Shown piece by piece: positions 1 to 5,565 of a stretch of DNA of 6,245 nucleotides. This stretch comes from JALHST01 sp038316335. Lineage in GTDB: Bacteria; Bacteroidota; Bacteroidia; Flavobacteriales; Flavobacteriaceae. The notes under the pieces were generated by a model that ran no database searches, was not told where the DNA came from, and was given only the letters and a program-made list of their open reading frames with translations. The DNA lies in contig JBBQAM010000099.1 in NCBI GenBank assembly GCA_038316335.1, positions 1 to 6,245 on the forward strand, given 5' to 3'. Every line of letters begins with the position of its first letter. Within the stretch, counting starts at the first letter, position 1. The position numbers and the translations under genes are program-made.

Positions 1-285
1 TATTTAGGAAAAAGAAAAAAGACTGCATATGTCCCTCTTTCACAACCAGAGATATATGCGGCCGATGAAAACACTAATACGTCCGATGAGACAATGAAGT
101 TACTTTATAATGCGATCGACAATCTTTCCCAAATCAATAAAGGTATCATATTGCTCTATCTGGAAGAAAATAGTTATGAAGAGATTTCACAAATCACGGG
201 ACTTACAAAATCAAACGTAAGTGTCCGATTGGTAAGAATTAAAAGGGAACTTGAAAAGGAGTTAAATAGAACAAAAAATGACTGA
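1..285 (+). CDS. ECF-type RNA polymerase sigma factor, C-terminal part (5' end outside window)
   Basis: The frame is open from the first base to TGA at 283-285, giving 94 residues. The first in-frame ATG (94) is internal, so the true start lies left of the window. Residues about 40-90 form sigma-70 region 4, which contacts the promoter -35 region: a helix with NLSQINKGIILLYLEE, then a helix-turn-helix with SYEEISQITGLTKSNVSVRL and a basic tail RIKRELEK. Region 2, which binds core polymerase and the -10 element, would be upstream and is not visible. The last 8 bp overlap the next gene (ATGACTGA), which suggests translational coupling with the membrane protein. This matches the common Bacteroidota arrangement of a short ECF sigma factor followed by a small membrane partner. 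The family call is firm; the regulon is unknown. Confidence 0.92.
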   Translation, partial: YLGKRKKTAYVPLSQPEIYAADENTNTSDETMKLLYNAIDNLSQINKGIILLYLEENSYEEISQITGLTKSNVSVRLVRIKRELEKELNRTKND

Positions 286-913
286 AAAAATGCAAAATTT
301 TAAAGATTTACAAAGGAACTGGAAGGCAGGAACTGAACAAAAGGATTCCGAAATCCTTGATAAAGAAAAATGGCAAAATATTCTGAAACAGTGTATTAAA
401 CAACAGAAGAATATCACCATGCAATATTTTTGGGCGTCATTGATCTTTCAGATTATCGTTTATGCTTTTTTAACCCACGTAATAGTAATGTATGGACACG
501 ATATGGATGTATTGCTTCCAAGCGTCTTCTGTCTTTTAATTTATGTCCCATTTACAGTTGTCTTAATGCGAAATTATAAGCGAATGGCTATCCTCAAAGA
601 GAACAAAAAATATGCATCCAACTTGTCAATTAAGGAATATATTATGACCCAACATTCACTTTTGGAAGGCTTCTATAAGTTCAAGACCAAATATGAAATG
701 GTGCTCGTGCCGTTGAGCTCGACAGTTTTTGTGTGGATTTTTTTCAAGCTGTATATGCCTGGCGGAGTAATGGAGCATCCCATAGGGTCATCGTTGCTTT
801 TCATAGCAATCATGGTAGCTTGCATAGCCGCTATTTTAGCCGAAAACAGAAGGAATTTCAGAAGGCCGCTACAACTGTTGGAAGAAATCTTAAAAGATAT
901 AAATGCATCTTAA
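278..913 (+). CDS. Four-helix membrane protein, putative sigma-factor partner (anti-sigma-like)
   Basis: This 211-residue protein is not recognised as a named family. A charged cytoplasmic N-terminus of about 48 residues (FKDLQRNWKAG near the start, then a Lys/Gln-rich helix) precedes four hydrophobic segments at about 50-70, 79-97, 141-160 and 170-188. A basic loop lies at about 98-140, and the tail (ENRRNFRRPLQLLEEILKDI) is amphipathic. The start ATG overlaps the sigma-factor stop by 8 bp, so the two are probably translated together. Membrane proteins beginning with a 'DLQ..W' motif directly after short ECF sigma genes are common in Bacteroidota and are usually left as hypothetical. An anti-sigma or sensor role is inferred from position only. 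No zinc-binding anti-sigma motif (HxxxCxxC) is present. Confidence 0.87.
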   Translation: MTEKMQNFKDLQRNWKAGTEQKDSEILDKEKWQNILKQCIKQQKNITMQYFWASLIFQIIVYAFLTHVIVMYGHDMDVLLPSVFCLLIYVPFTVVLMRNYKRMAILKENKKYASNLSIKEYIMTQHSLLEGFYKFKTKYEMVLVPLSSTVFVWIFFKLYMPGGVMEHPIGSSLLFIAIMVACIAAILAENRRNFRRPLQLLEEILKDINAS

Positions 914-966
914 AATCATATTTGATTTTCAGAATTCACTCGTAATAAGAACTAAAACTAAAAAAA

Positions 967-1959
967 ATGAAGAATAAAATTATAGTATTGATTATGGTAA
1001 TGATCGTGGTCAATGTGCAAGCGTCGATATCAATTCAACCCAACGTTGGATTGCCAGATAAACATGCAGGTACTGTCTATGCCAATGGTATCAAGATTGC
1101 CTATGAAAGTTTTGGCAATATAGAAGATGAAGCCATTGTGATGATTCAGGGTACAGGGGCGCAACTGACCGCTTGGCCAGAGGTATTGTGCCAAAATTTG
1201 GCCAATCATGGGTATAGGGTAATCCGTTTTGATAATCGTGATGTTGGGCTGACTTCGAAATTAGACTCTTTGGGAATGCCGGACTGGGCGGCAATCATCC
1301 CCTCGATAGGAACTTGCGATACCTCAAAACTTCCATATACATTAGAAGACATGGCAATAGATGCCATAGGTCTTATGGATGCACTAAAAATTGAAAAAGC
1401 ACATATTGTCGGCGCCTCCATGGGCGGAGCCATAGCACAATTGATTGCCATTCATTACCCTGAAAGGGTACTATCGTTAACATCCATAATGGCATCATCG
1501 GGTAATCCCAAGGTAACGCCCGGTAATCCCAAAGTACTTGGACTCATGGGGACACCACCTCCTCAAACAGATGATAAGGAGATCATCGCCACATATTTGT
1601 TCAATATTTACAAGGCTATTGGGAGTCCTGGATTCCCAACAAATGATAGTGAGTTGATGAATATTGCAAAACAGAATATTGAACGTTCTTGGTATCCTAT
1701 GGGGAATGCACGGCAGGCAGCAGCTGTAATTATCGGGGATAACTGTGATAGAAGAGTGGAACTTAAAAAAATTAAAGTTCCAACTTTGGTAATTCACGGA
1801 GAGAACGATCCTGTGGTAAATATAGAAGCTGGAAAGGAAGTAGCCGAGGCAATCTGCAATGCCAAGTTTGTGTCTATACCTGGAATGGGCCATGACCTGC
1901 CTGTTGCATTGGTTCCCGAATTAAGCCAGGCCATTCTTTCACTAATAAAGGTTGATTAG
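967..1959 (+). CDS. Secreted alpha/beta hydrolase
   Basis: This 330-residue serine hydrolase is predicted to be exported. Residues 1-19 form a Sec signal peptide (MKNK, hydrophobic core IIVLIMVMIVV, possible cleavage after VQA), so it probably acts in the periplasm or is lipid-free secreted. The alpha/beta-hydrolase core shows the oxyanion-loop region QGTG (61-64), the FDNRDVGLT stretch (88-96) typical of the RdmC/methylesterase-like group, the nucleophile elbow GASMGG with Ser151, the acid Asp281 in HGENDP and His309 in GMGHD. The triad is complete. A lid region lies between about 175 and 250. The substrate is unknown; esterase or lactonase activity is plausible. It follows the membrane protein by 53 bp. 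A box CATATTTG at 917-924 differs from the Bacteroidota -7 consensus TAnnTTTG by one base, so a separate promoter is possible but no TTTG -33 element is seen. The start region is A-rich with no Shine-Dalgarno motif. Confidence 0.96.
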   Translation: MKNKIIVLIMVMIVVNVQASISIQPNVGLPDKHAGTVYANGIKIAYESFGNIEDEAIVMIQGTGAQLTAWPEVLCQNLANHGYRVIRFDNRDVGLTSKLDSLGMPDWAAIIPSIGTCDTSKLPYTLEDMAIDAIGLMDALKIEKAHIVGASMGGAIAQLIAIHYPERVLSLTSIMASSGNPKVTPGNPKVLGLMGTPPPQTDDKEIIATYLFNIYKAIGSPGFPTNDSELMNIAKQNIERSWYPMGNARQAAAVIIGDNCDRRVELKKIKVPTLVIHGENDPVVNIEAGKEVAEAICNAKFVSIPGMGHDLPVALVPELSQAILSLIKVD

Positions 1960-2093
1960 GTCTTTAGGGGCATCCCAAATTGGTCTTTTGCAAAATTCAA
2001 TGAAGTATTAAACGGAAGTTAATAACAATATTTGAATTAATGGTTTTCATAACTATTTCGTCAATAGATTTTTATTTGCATTTTCCTATATAT

Positions 2094-2381
2094 TTAGACT
2101 CGTTTTGAACGCACGGCTTTTATTTTAATGATAGATTTTTCTGCTACAACTTTTGCATATTCTTCTGTTTCCATACTGAAAATAGCGATTTTGCAATCTT
2201 TATTATAATGAACACCGAACCCATACCTTTTGGTTAATGAGGTAGTCCTTCCGTATAGAATATTGTCTCCTTGACCCATTAGTTCAGTATAATGTTGATG
2301 TAATTCCACATCTTGGATTCCAGCTGTATGGTCGCAAATAGCATCAAGGGTCGTATTAAATACTGCAATTATTTTTCTCAT
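2094..2381 (-). CDS. Chimeric ORF: DHFR/RibD-C-like N-terminus fused in frame to DUF6157 C-terminus (probable gene remnant)
   Basis: The 95-residue ORF has two parts. Residues 1-47 (MRKIIAVFNTTLD, DHTAGIQDVELHQHYTEL, GDNILYGRTT) match the start of dihydrofolate-reductase-like/RibD C-terminal-domain proteins, which are normally about 180 residues. The conserved C-terminal half of that fold is absent. Residues 48-95 (SLTKRYGFGVHYN, KIAIFSMETEEY, IKAVRSKRV) match instead the C-terminal end of DUF6157 proteins, normally about 130-140 residues with a characteristic LTKRYGWG motif and a RSKR-like end. Both parts are in one uninterrupted frame, joined near 2240-2249. The DHFR-like part keeps only the first strand and helix, so reductase activity is unlikely. 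The simplest reading is an in-frame deletion between two neighbouring genes. Family matches are from memory of conserved motifs, not a search. It lies 168 bp downstream of the AraC gene, and I found no clear promoter in that gap. Confidence 0.75.
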   Translation of the reverse strand: MRKIIAVFNTTLDAICDHTAGIQDVELHQHYTELMGQGDNILYGRTTSLTKRYGFGVHYNKDCKIAIFSMETEEYAKVVAEKSIIKIKAVRSKRV

Positions 2382-2529
2382 TTTATGATTGTTTAATCAA
2401 CTTCGGATTTTCGTAAACCGTTTCTCCAAAAACCATCAACTTTAGTATCTAAATATGATAATCCTTAAAATTCAGCCTATTAATCAGCAAAAGCGAAGTA
2501 ATATAGTAAAATTTGCAAAAAATTGTATG

Positions 2530-2547
2530 AAAACGACATTTCTGCCA
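2530..2547 (-). terminator. Weak hairpin plus T-run after the AraC-family gene
   Basis: On the - strand, directly after the stop of the regulator gene, TGGCA and TGTCG can pair (with two G-U pairs) around a GAAA tetraloop, followed by TTTT and, a few bases on, a second T-rich stretch. The stem is only 5 bp, so this is at best a weak intrinsic terminator that would separate the regulator from the chimeric ORF. Low confidence; chance occurrence is possible. Confidence 0.28.
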
Positions 2548-2549
2548 AA

Positions 2550-3374
2550 CTATGAGGAAGTAATATTCTTAAGTGTTATCAAGTATTTGGAGCTTCCTTT
2601 TGAATTTACCGAATGGGTTTTTATTAAATTATGAAGTGCTTTAGGAGACATTCCGGAGAGTAATTGGGTTTCTTTTATGAAATGACTTTGATCTGCGTAA
2701 TTTAACCGATACGCCAAATCTGTATATTTTAAGTTCTCAAAAGTCTTTAGAATTTTTGAAGCTTCATGAAATCTAGCCAGTTTTGCGAAATGACTTGGAT
2801 TAACACCTGTCGTTTTCAAAAAACGTCGCTGCACTTGTCGCTCGCAGAGGGAATAATTTTTATATAATTCTTTAAGATTGACCTGACCATTTTGACTCTC
2901 TATTTTTAAAATAAGGTCATTTACTATAAGGTCATTATTAAAGGAACTTTGCAAACGTTTAAACAAAAACTTACTGATAATATTGAATTTATCAAATAGA
3001 TTTTCGGCGTTGAAAACACTGTTCTCAAAATCAGGGTCAATCAATTCTGTAAGTAGAATTTCCCTGTTTGTTAAATAATGGGCATCGATGCCGAAAAATC
3101 CATAAAAAGCAGAAGGATAGAAATTGACCCCAAAAACGGTTAAGGATTGTGCGGTCACAATTTTTGCTGGTTTAGTAGAAACCCCGTGTATTACCGATTT
3201 ATAAACCTCTTTTCCATTTTCAACTATAAAGGTTATGCCAATGGAATTATTAGCAAAAGAAGTTACTTCGCAAGCTTGATTTAAATCTTTTTCTATTTGC
3301 AAATACCAATATTCCTTTATGTGTTTTTCAAGTTCATATGGTGGAGGTATTAAAATATGTTTCAAAATAAGCAC
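2550..3374 (-). CDS. AraC-family transcriptional regulator (DUF6597-type N-terminus)
   Basis: This 274-residue regulator is full length. The N-terminal domain (about 1-145) has the opening typical of DUF6597-type AraC proteins: PPPYELEKHIKEYWYLQ near the start, then a beta-rich section ending in FGVNFYPSAFYGFFGI (81-96), which probably senses a ligand or mediates dimer contacts. The C-terminal AraC DNA-binding domain holds two helix-turn-helix motifs, at about 166-190 (NLKELYKNYSLCERQVQRRF) and about 215-240 (KYTDLAYRLNYADQSHFIKE), followed by the conserved G-SP (GMSPKAL). A basic, Ser-rich tail of about 25 residues follows. It lies 62 bp after the MmcQ gene on the same strand. It shares architecture and the YADQSHFI motif with the regulator at the right edge, so the two are probably paralogues. 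Target genes are unknown; control of the neighbouring small enzymes is an inference. Confidence 0.95.
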   Translation of the reverse strand: MLILKHILIPPPYELEKHIKEYWYLQIEKDLNQACEVTSFANNSIGITFIVENGKEVYKSVIHGVSTKPAKIVTAQSLTVFGVNFYPSAFYGFFGIDAHYLTNREILLTELIDPDFENSVFNAENLFDKFNIISKFLFKRLQSSFNNDLIVNDLILKIESQNGQVNLKELYKNYSLCERQVQRRFLKTTGVNPSHFAKLARFHEASKILKTFENLKYTDLAYRLNYADQSHFIKETQLLSGMSPKALHNLIKTHSVNSKGSSKYLITLKNITSS

Positions 3375-3436
3375 ATTATTATGCTTGTAAATTTAACATT
3401 TTTATATTTTAATTTTCATCGACACTATGAATTAAA

Positions 3437-3760
3437 TTATTTAATCCTTTTAGGGACAACTTCCGTATATGCTGATTTAACAGCATCTTTTAATACATCT
3501 TCGAGTATCGTATTTAACTCAACAAACGTCCAACCGTGTTGCCCCCATTTATTGGGAACAGGATAAATGGTTGCTTTGTCGTGCAAGGAAAATAAATCCT
3601 GATTGGATAATGAAAGTTTTAGGCAAGCACGATTATTCTTGGCATCATAGGTTACAAAAATCTTCTTCTTTACCCGAAACGATGTTTTTTCAAAATGTGA
3701 ATCTTCAGTCGTTTCAGGAAAGGACAATGCCAATTTTCTTAATTGGGGAAGTGAAATCAT
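3437..3760 (-). CDS. MmcQ/YjbR family protein
   Basis: This 107-residue protein is the usual length for the MmcQ/YjbR (DUF419) family, which has a double-wing CyaY-like fold and is often described as DNA-binding, although its biochemical role is poorly known. Diagnostic segments are the N-terminal LRKLALSFPETTEDSHFEK (7-25), FRVKKKIFVTYD (28-39), the strand ACLKLSL (45-51), YPVPNKWGQHGWTFVEL (66-82, the conserved GxxGW patch) and a C-terminal helix containing LKDAVKSAYTEVVPK (90-104). Its ATG overlaps the cupin stop codon by 4 bp (ATGA), which indicates that it is translated by reinitiation after the cupin. MmcQ proteins often sit beside small stress or detoxification genes, as here. The family call is firm; function in this context is unknown. 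Confidence 0.93.
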   Translation of the reverse strand: MISLPQLRKLALSFPETTEDSHFEKTSFRVKKKIFVTYDAKNNRACLKLSLSNQDLFSLHDKATIYPVPNKWGQHGWTFVELNTILEDVLKDAVKSAYTEVVPKRIK

Positions 3761-4170
3761 TTTGAATTGGGATTTTCTTTAAACCATTTGACAATCGAGG
3801 GCATATTCCGTTCAAACCCTCCAGGAATGAAAAAGTTGAGCAAGCCCATTCTTTTACTGGTTCTATTTTCAAAGTCGTGTAGGGTATTACAAGGGATTCG
3901 GATAAATGTTCCCTTATCTACATCTATCCAATTATCATCAATAAGTATGGATGCCGTACCTTCAAGAATATAGAATATTTCATCGTTTTCTTTGTGCAAG
4001 TGTATTCCCGGACCTTTGGAATTAGCATCCATCCACCATTCGGAAACACTATATTCGAAATTTGTCTCATCTTCATCAGCTTTAAAGATTGCCGTCATTG
4101 AACCGCAATCATAGTTGCGACCTTCATTCGGTTTTAAGATGATGGGCTGCATATGTTCTTTATATATCAT
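3757..4170 (-). CDS. Single-domain cupin protein
   Basis: This is a 137-residue monocupin. Cupin motif 1 runs from G53 to G71 with metal ligands His57, His59 and Glu64 (GPGIHLHKENDEIFYILEG). Motif 2 runs from G87 to N102 with the fourth ligand His98 (GTFIRIPCNTLHDFEN). The full 3-His-1-Glu set suggests a bound divalent metal. The usual PxG turn of motif 2 reads PCN, so glycine is replaced by Asn95. The C-terminus (NFFIPGGFERNMPSIVKWF) is typical of a Bacteroidota/actinobacterial group of uncharacterised cupins that may act on small metabolites. A second in-frame ATG at 4152 (MQPIILKPNEGRNY) fits the usual family start and is preceded by AAAGAA, so the real protein may be 131 residues. The stop overlaps the MmcQ start by 4 bp. 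The gene is 74 bp downstream of the small HMA-like ORF. Confidence 0.94.
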   Translation of the reverse strand: MIYKEHMQPIILKPNEGRNYDCGSMTAIFKADEDETNFEYSVSEWWMDANSKGPGIHLHKENDEIFYILEGTASILIDDNWIDVDKGTFIRIPCNTLHDFENRTSKRMGLLNFFIPGGFERNMPSIVKWFKENPNSK

Positions 4171-4244
4171 ACATTGTCAATTATTTAATATCGCCAAAAA
4201 TCTATCCTACTATCTCTGAAGGATAACAATTAGAATCATTGATT

Positions 4245-4523
4245 TCACCTTCCAAATTCACAAATGGTTTTTAAGTGTAAATCTTTCAAATGTGCAAGAG
4301 GCGGATTATCTGGTAAGACTTCAATAAAGAAACCAAGATTTTCAATGAATTGAATAACCAGATTGTTATCGACTTTACTTTTCGAACTTTCCACTCTTAA
4401 TATATTGTCGCAATCTTCAAGATCAAAATTGATTTTAAAATGTGGGAAATTTTGTCTTAAATTTTTGATTGCCAATTTTGCCTGCTTCTTATTTTCGATA
4501 TTAGTTCTATATACTTCGACCAT
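4245..4523 (-). CDS. Small HMA-like (ferredoxin-fold) protein without metal-binding CxxC
   Basis: This 92-residue protein has no firm named family. The pattern fits a beta-alpha-beta-beta-alpha-beta fold like heavy-metal-associated domains: strand VEVYRTNI (2-9), helix KKQAKLAIKNLRQNF (12-26), strands around KINFDLEDCDNILRVES (30-46), helix NNLVIQFIENLGF (53-65) and strand FFIEVLP (65-71). The CxxC metal site of HMA proteins is absent; the only cysteines are Cys38 and Cys88. Short proteins of this kind (opening MVEVxxTN, with a central NFDLEDCD) occur widely in Bacteroidota as hypothetical proteins. The gene lies between the GNAT gene (81 bp upstream) and the cupin gene (74 bp downstream), on the same strand. 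It is probably real, since the protein has a regular amphipathic pattern and a plausible start. Function is unknown. Confidence 0.77.
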   Translation of the reverse strand: MVEVYRTNIENKKQAKLAIKNLRQNFPHFKINFDLEDCDNILRVESSKSKVDNNLVIQFIENLGFFIEVLPDNPPLAHLKDLHLKTICEFGR

Positions 4524-4604
4524 TTATAAAATTTTAAAATAGTGTTTTGCTCATATTCAAATGGCTTGAAAAAATCCTTAAAGATTAAAATGATAGGTAT
4601 AAGA

Positions 4605-5081
4605 TTAGGGATTAAGACTAATCTCAAAATATTTGGATCTCGCTATTGGATTAAAACGATAAGGGTCAATTTCGTAAAATCCTATTTTCTTGTAAAGTCC
4701 GATGGCAGACTGCATTGTAGGTAACGTATCAAGCCGCATTTTATCATATCCCAGTTCTTTCGAAATTTCAATGGCTTTATTGAGCATTTGTTTCCCTATA
4801 CCTTTTCCTCGCCCTTCTGTTCTCAAACACATTCTTTTTAGCTCACTAATAGAGCCTTCCAAGGGTCTTACACCAAAATAACCTATTGGATTTTCAAGTT
4901 CATTGTAAACAATCAATGCAGCACCTACTAGTCGCGAATATTGATTTTTGAGATTCTCAATTTCTTTCCTGAAATTCTGAAATTCCAAATCAATTCCGGT
5001 TTGCGAAGCATATTCCTTGAACAAGTCGCTTGCTATATTGTAATCCTTGAGCGTTTTAGCTTCATTAAATTTTACTATCAT
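4605..5081 (-). CDS. GNAT family N-acetyltransferase
   Basis: This is a 158-residue acetyl-CoA-dependent N-acyltransferase. The N-terminal segment (EAKTLKDYNIASDLFKEYASQ) is typical of a GNAT subgroup with the central ISELKRMCLR strand (motif A beta4, about 78-87), the acetyl-CoA pyrophosphate loop RGKGIGK (91-97), the following helix, MRLDTL (115-120, beta5) and AIGLYKKIGF (126-135, motif B). It ends with DPYRFNP, a conserved feature of that subgroup. The acceptor is unknown. Start choice: ATG at 5081 gives the family-typical N-terminus MIVKFNEAKT. An ATG at 5102 would overlap the stop of the upstream VOC gene as TAATG and add seven residues, and one at 5129 would lie inside that gene. With start 5081 the gap to the VOC gene is 20 bp, so the two are almost certainly cotranscribed. 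Confidence 0.92.
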   Translation of the reverse strand: MIVKFNEAKTLKDYNIASDLFKEYASQTGIDLEFQNFRKEIENLKNQYSRLVGAALIVYNELENPIGYFGVRPLEGSISELKRMCLRTEGRGKGIGKQMLNKAIEISKELGYDKMRLDTLPTMQSAIGLYKKIGFYEIDPYRFNPIARSKYFEISLNP

Positions 5082-5101
5082 ATTAAACACATATACCCTC
5101 A

Positions 5102-5479
5102 TTACTCTTTTGTGGAAGTAATCCACCATGTATTTCCAAAAGGATCTTTTAAACCACAGGTACGCCCATAATCCTCGGTTCTTAACGGCATTATTGTCTC
5201 TGCACCGGCGTTTATTGCTTTTTCAAAAGCTGCATCGGCATCTTCAACATAGATAAAAAGATTGGCCGTTTGTTCTTTCCAGTCTTTGGTAGTTTCGCAA
5301 TACATAAGGGTACTGCCATTTATTGTCATTTCAGAATGCATTATGGTCTTACCGTCTTCGCGTAGTCTGGTCATAACATCTTCAGAGTTAAATACTTTTT
5401 TTGCAAAATCATTGAATTTTGAAGCCCCATTTAACATTAGATAGGGCATAATAGTTTGGTGACCTTTTGGAATGTTCAT
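5102..5479 (-). CDS. VOC family protein (glyoxalase/bleomycin-resistance-like, PhnB-like)
   Basis: This 125-residue protein is a single vicinal-oxygen-chelate domain of the expected length, made of two beta-alpha-beta-beta-beta modules. The first module has IMPYLMLNGASKFNDFAKKVF (10-30), the HSEMTINGSTLMYCE segment (48-62, equivalent to the HAEL..G..LML stretch of PhnB-like proteins). The second has ANLFIYVEDADAAFEKAINAGAE (72-94) and the conserved end DYGRTCGLKDPFGNTWWI (103-120). Members include glyoxalases, fosfomycin- and bleomycin-resistance proteins and many with no known substrate; this one cannot be assigned further. A candidate -7 promoter box lies upstream at 5513-5520. The gene lies 86 bp after the AraC-type regulator on the same strand, and such regulator-VOC pairs are common, so regulation of this gene by that protein is a reasonable inference. 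Confidence 0.95.
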   Translation of the reverse strand: MNIPKGHQTIMPYLMLNGASKFNDFAKKVFNSEDVMTRLREDGKTIMHSEMTINGSTLMYCETTKDWKEQTANLFIYVEDADAAFEKAINAGAETIMPLRTEDYGRTCGLKDPFGNTWWITSTKE

Positions 5480-5512
5480 GATTACAGGTTTTAATTAATT
5501 TTAGTATTAGAA

Positions 5513-5520
5513 CAAATTTA
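5513..5520 (-). promoter_or_regulatory. Candidate Bacteroidota -7 promoter box (TAAATTTG) for the VOC-GNAT unit
   Basis: Read on the - strand, TAAATTTG is an exact match to the Bacteroidota primary-sigma -7 consensus TAnnTTTG and would place transcription start about 25-30 nt before the VOC start codon. The -33 element is imperfect: a TTTG occurs at 5547-5550 but with a 26-nt spacer rather than the usual 19-21, and nearer positions read only TTTT or ATTT. An activator-dependent promoter would fit a weak -33, given the AraC-type gene just upstream (inference). Confidence 0.38.
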
Positions 5521-5565
5521 TAGCATCTATCTTGCTTAAAATTGGACAAATGCGACGTATTAAAC

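Noticed and set aside
733..945. 70-codon + strand open frame
   Set aside because: It lies inside the membrane-protein gene in another frame; its protein has no domain pattern, and the main frame has clear membrane helices.
1495..1893. 132-codon - strand open frame
   Set aside because: It is antisense to the hydrolase, whose catalytic motifs fix the coding strand; the antisense protein has no recognisable pattern.
2053..2067. CTATT/AATAG hairpin followed by a T-rich stretch, as a terminator for the + strand unit
   Set aside because: It has only five pairs, four of them A-T, in very AT-rich sequence; too weak to support.
3431..3445. Perfect AT-only palindrome (7-bp arms, 1-nt centre) at the end of the MmcQ gene
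   Set aside because: It contains no G or C, spans the stop codon and has no loop; expected by chance at this base composition, and no second copy was seen.
2382..5565. Possible integron-style cassette array, given many small single-domain genes on one strand
   Set aside because: The gaps are short and unlike one another. I saw no attC-like imperfect inverted repeats and no integrase gene, and the 4-bp cupin-MmcQ overlap and 20-bp VOC-GNAT gap fit an operon better.
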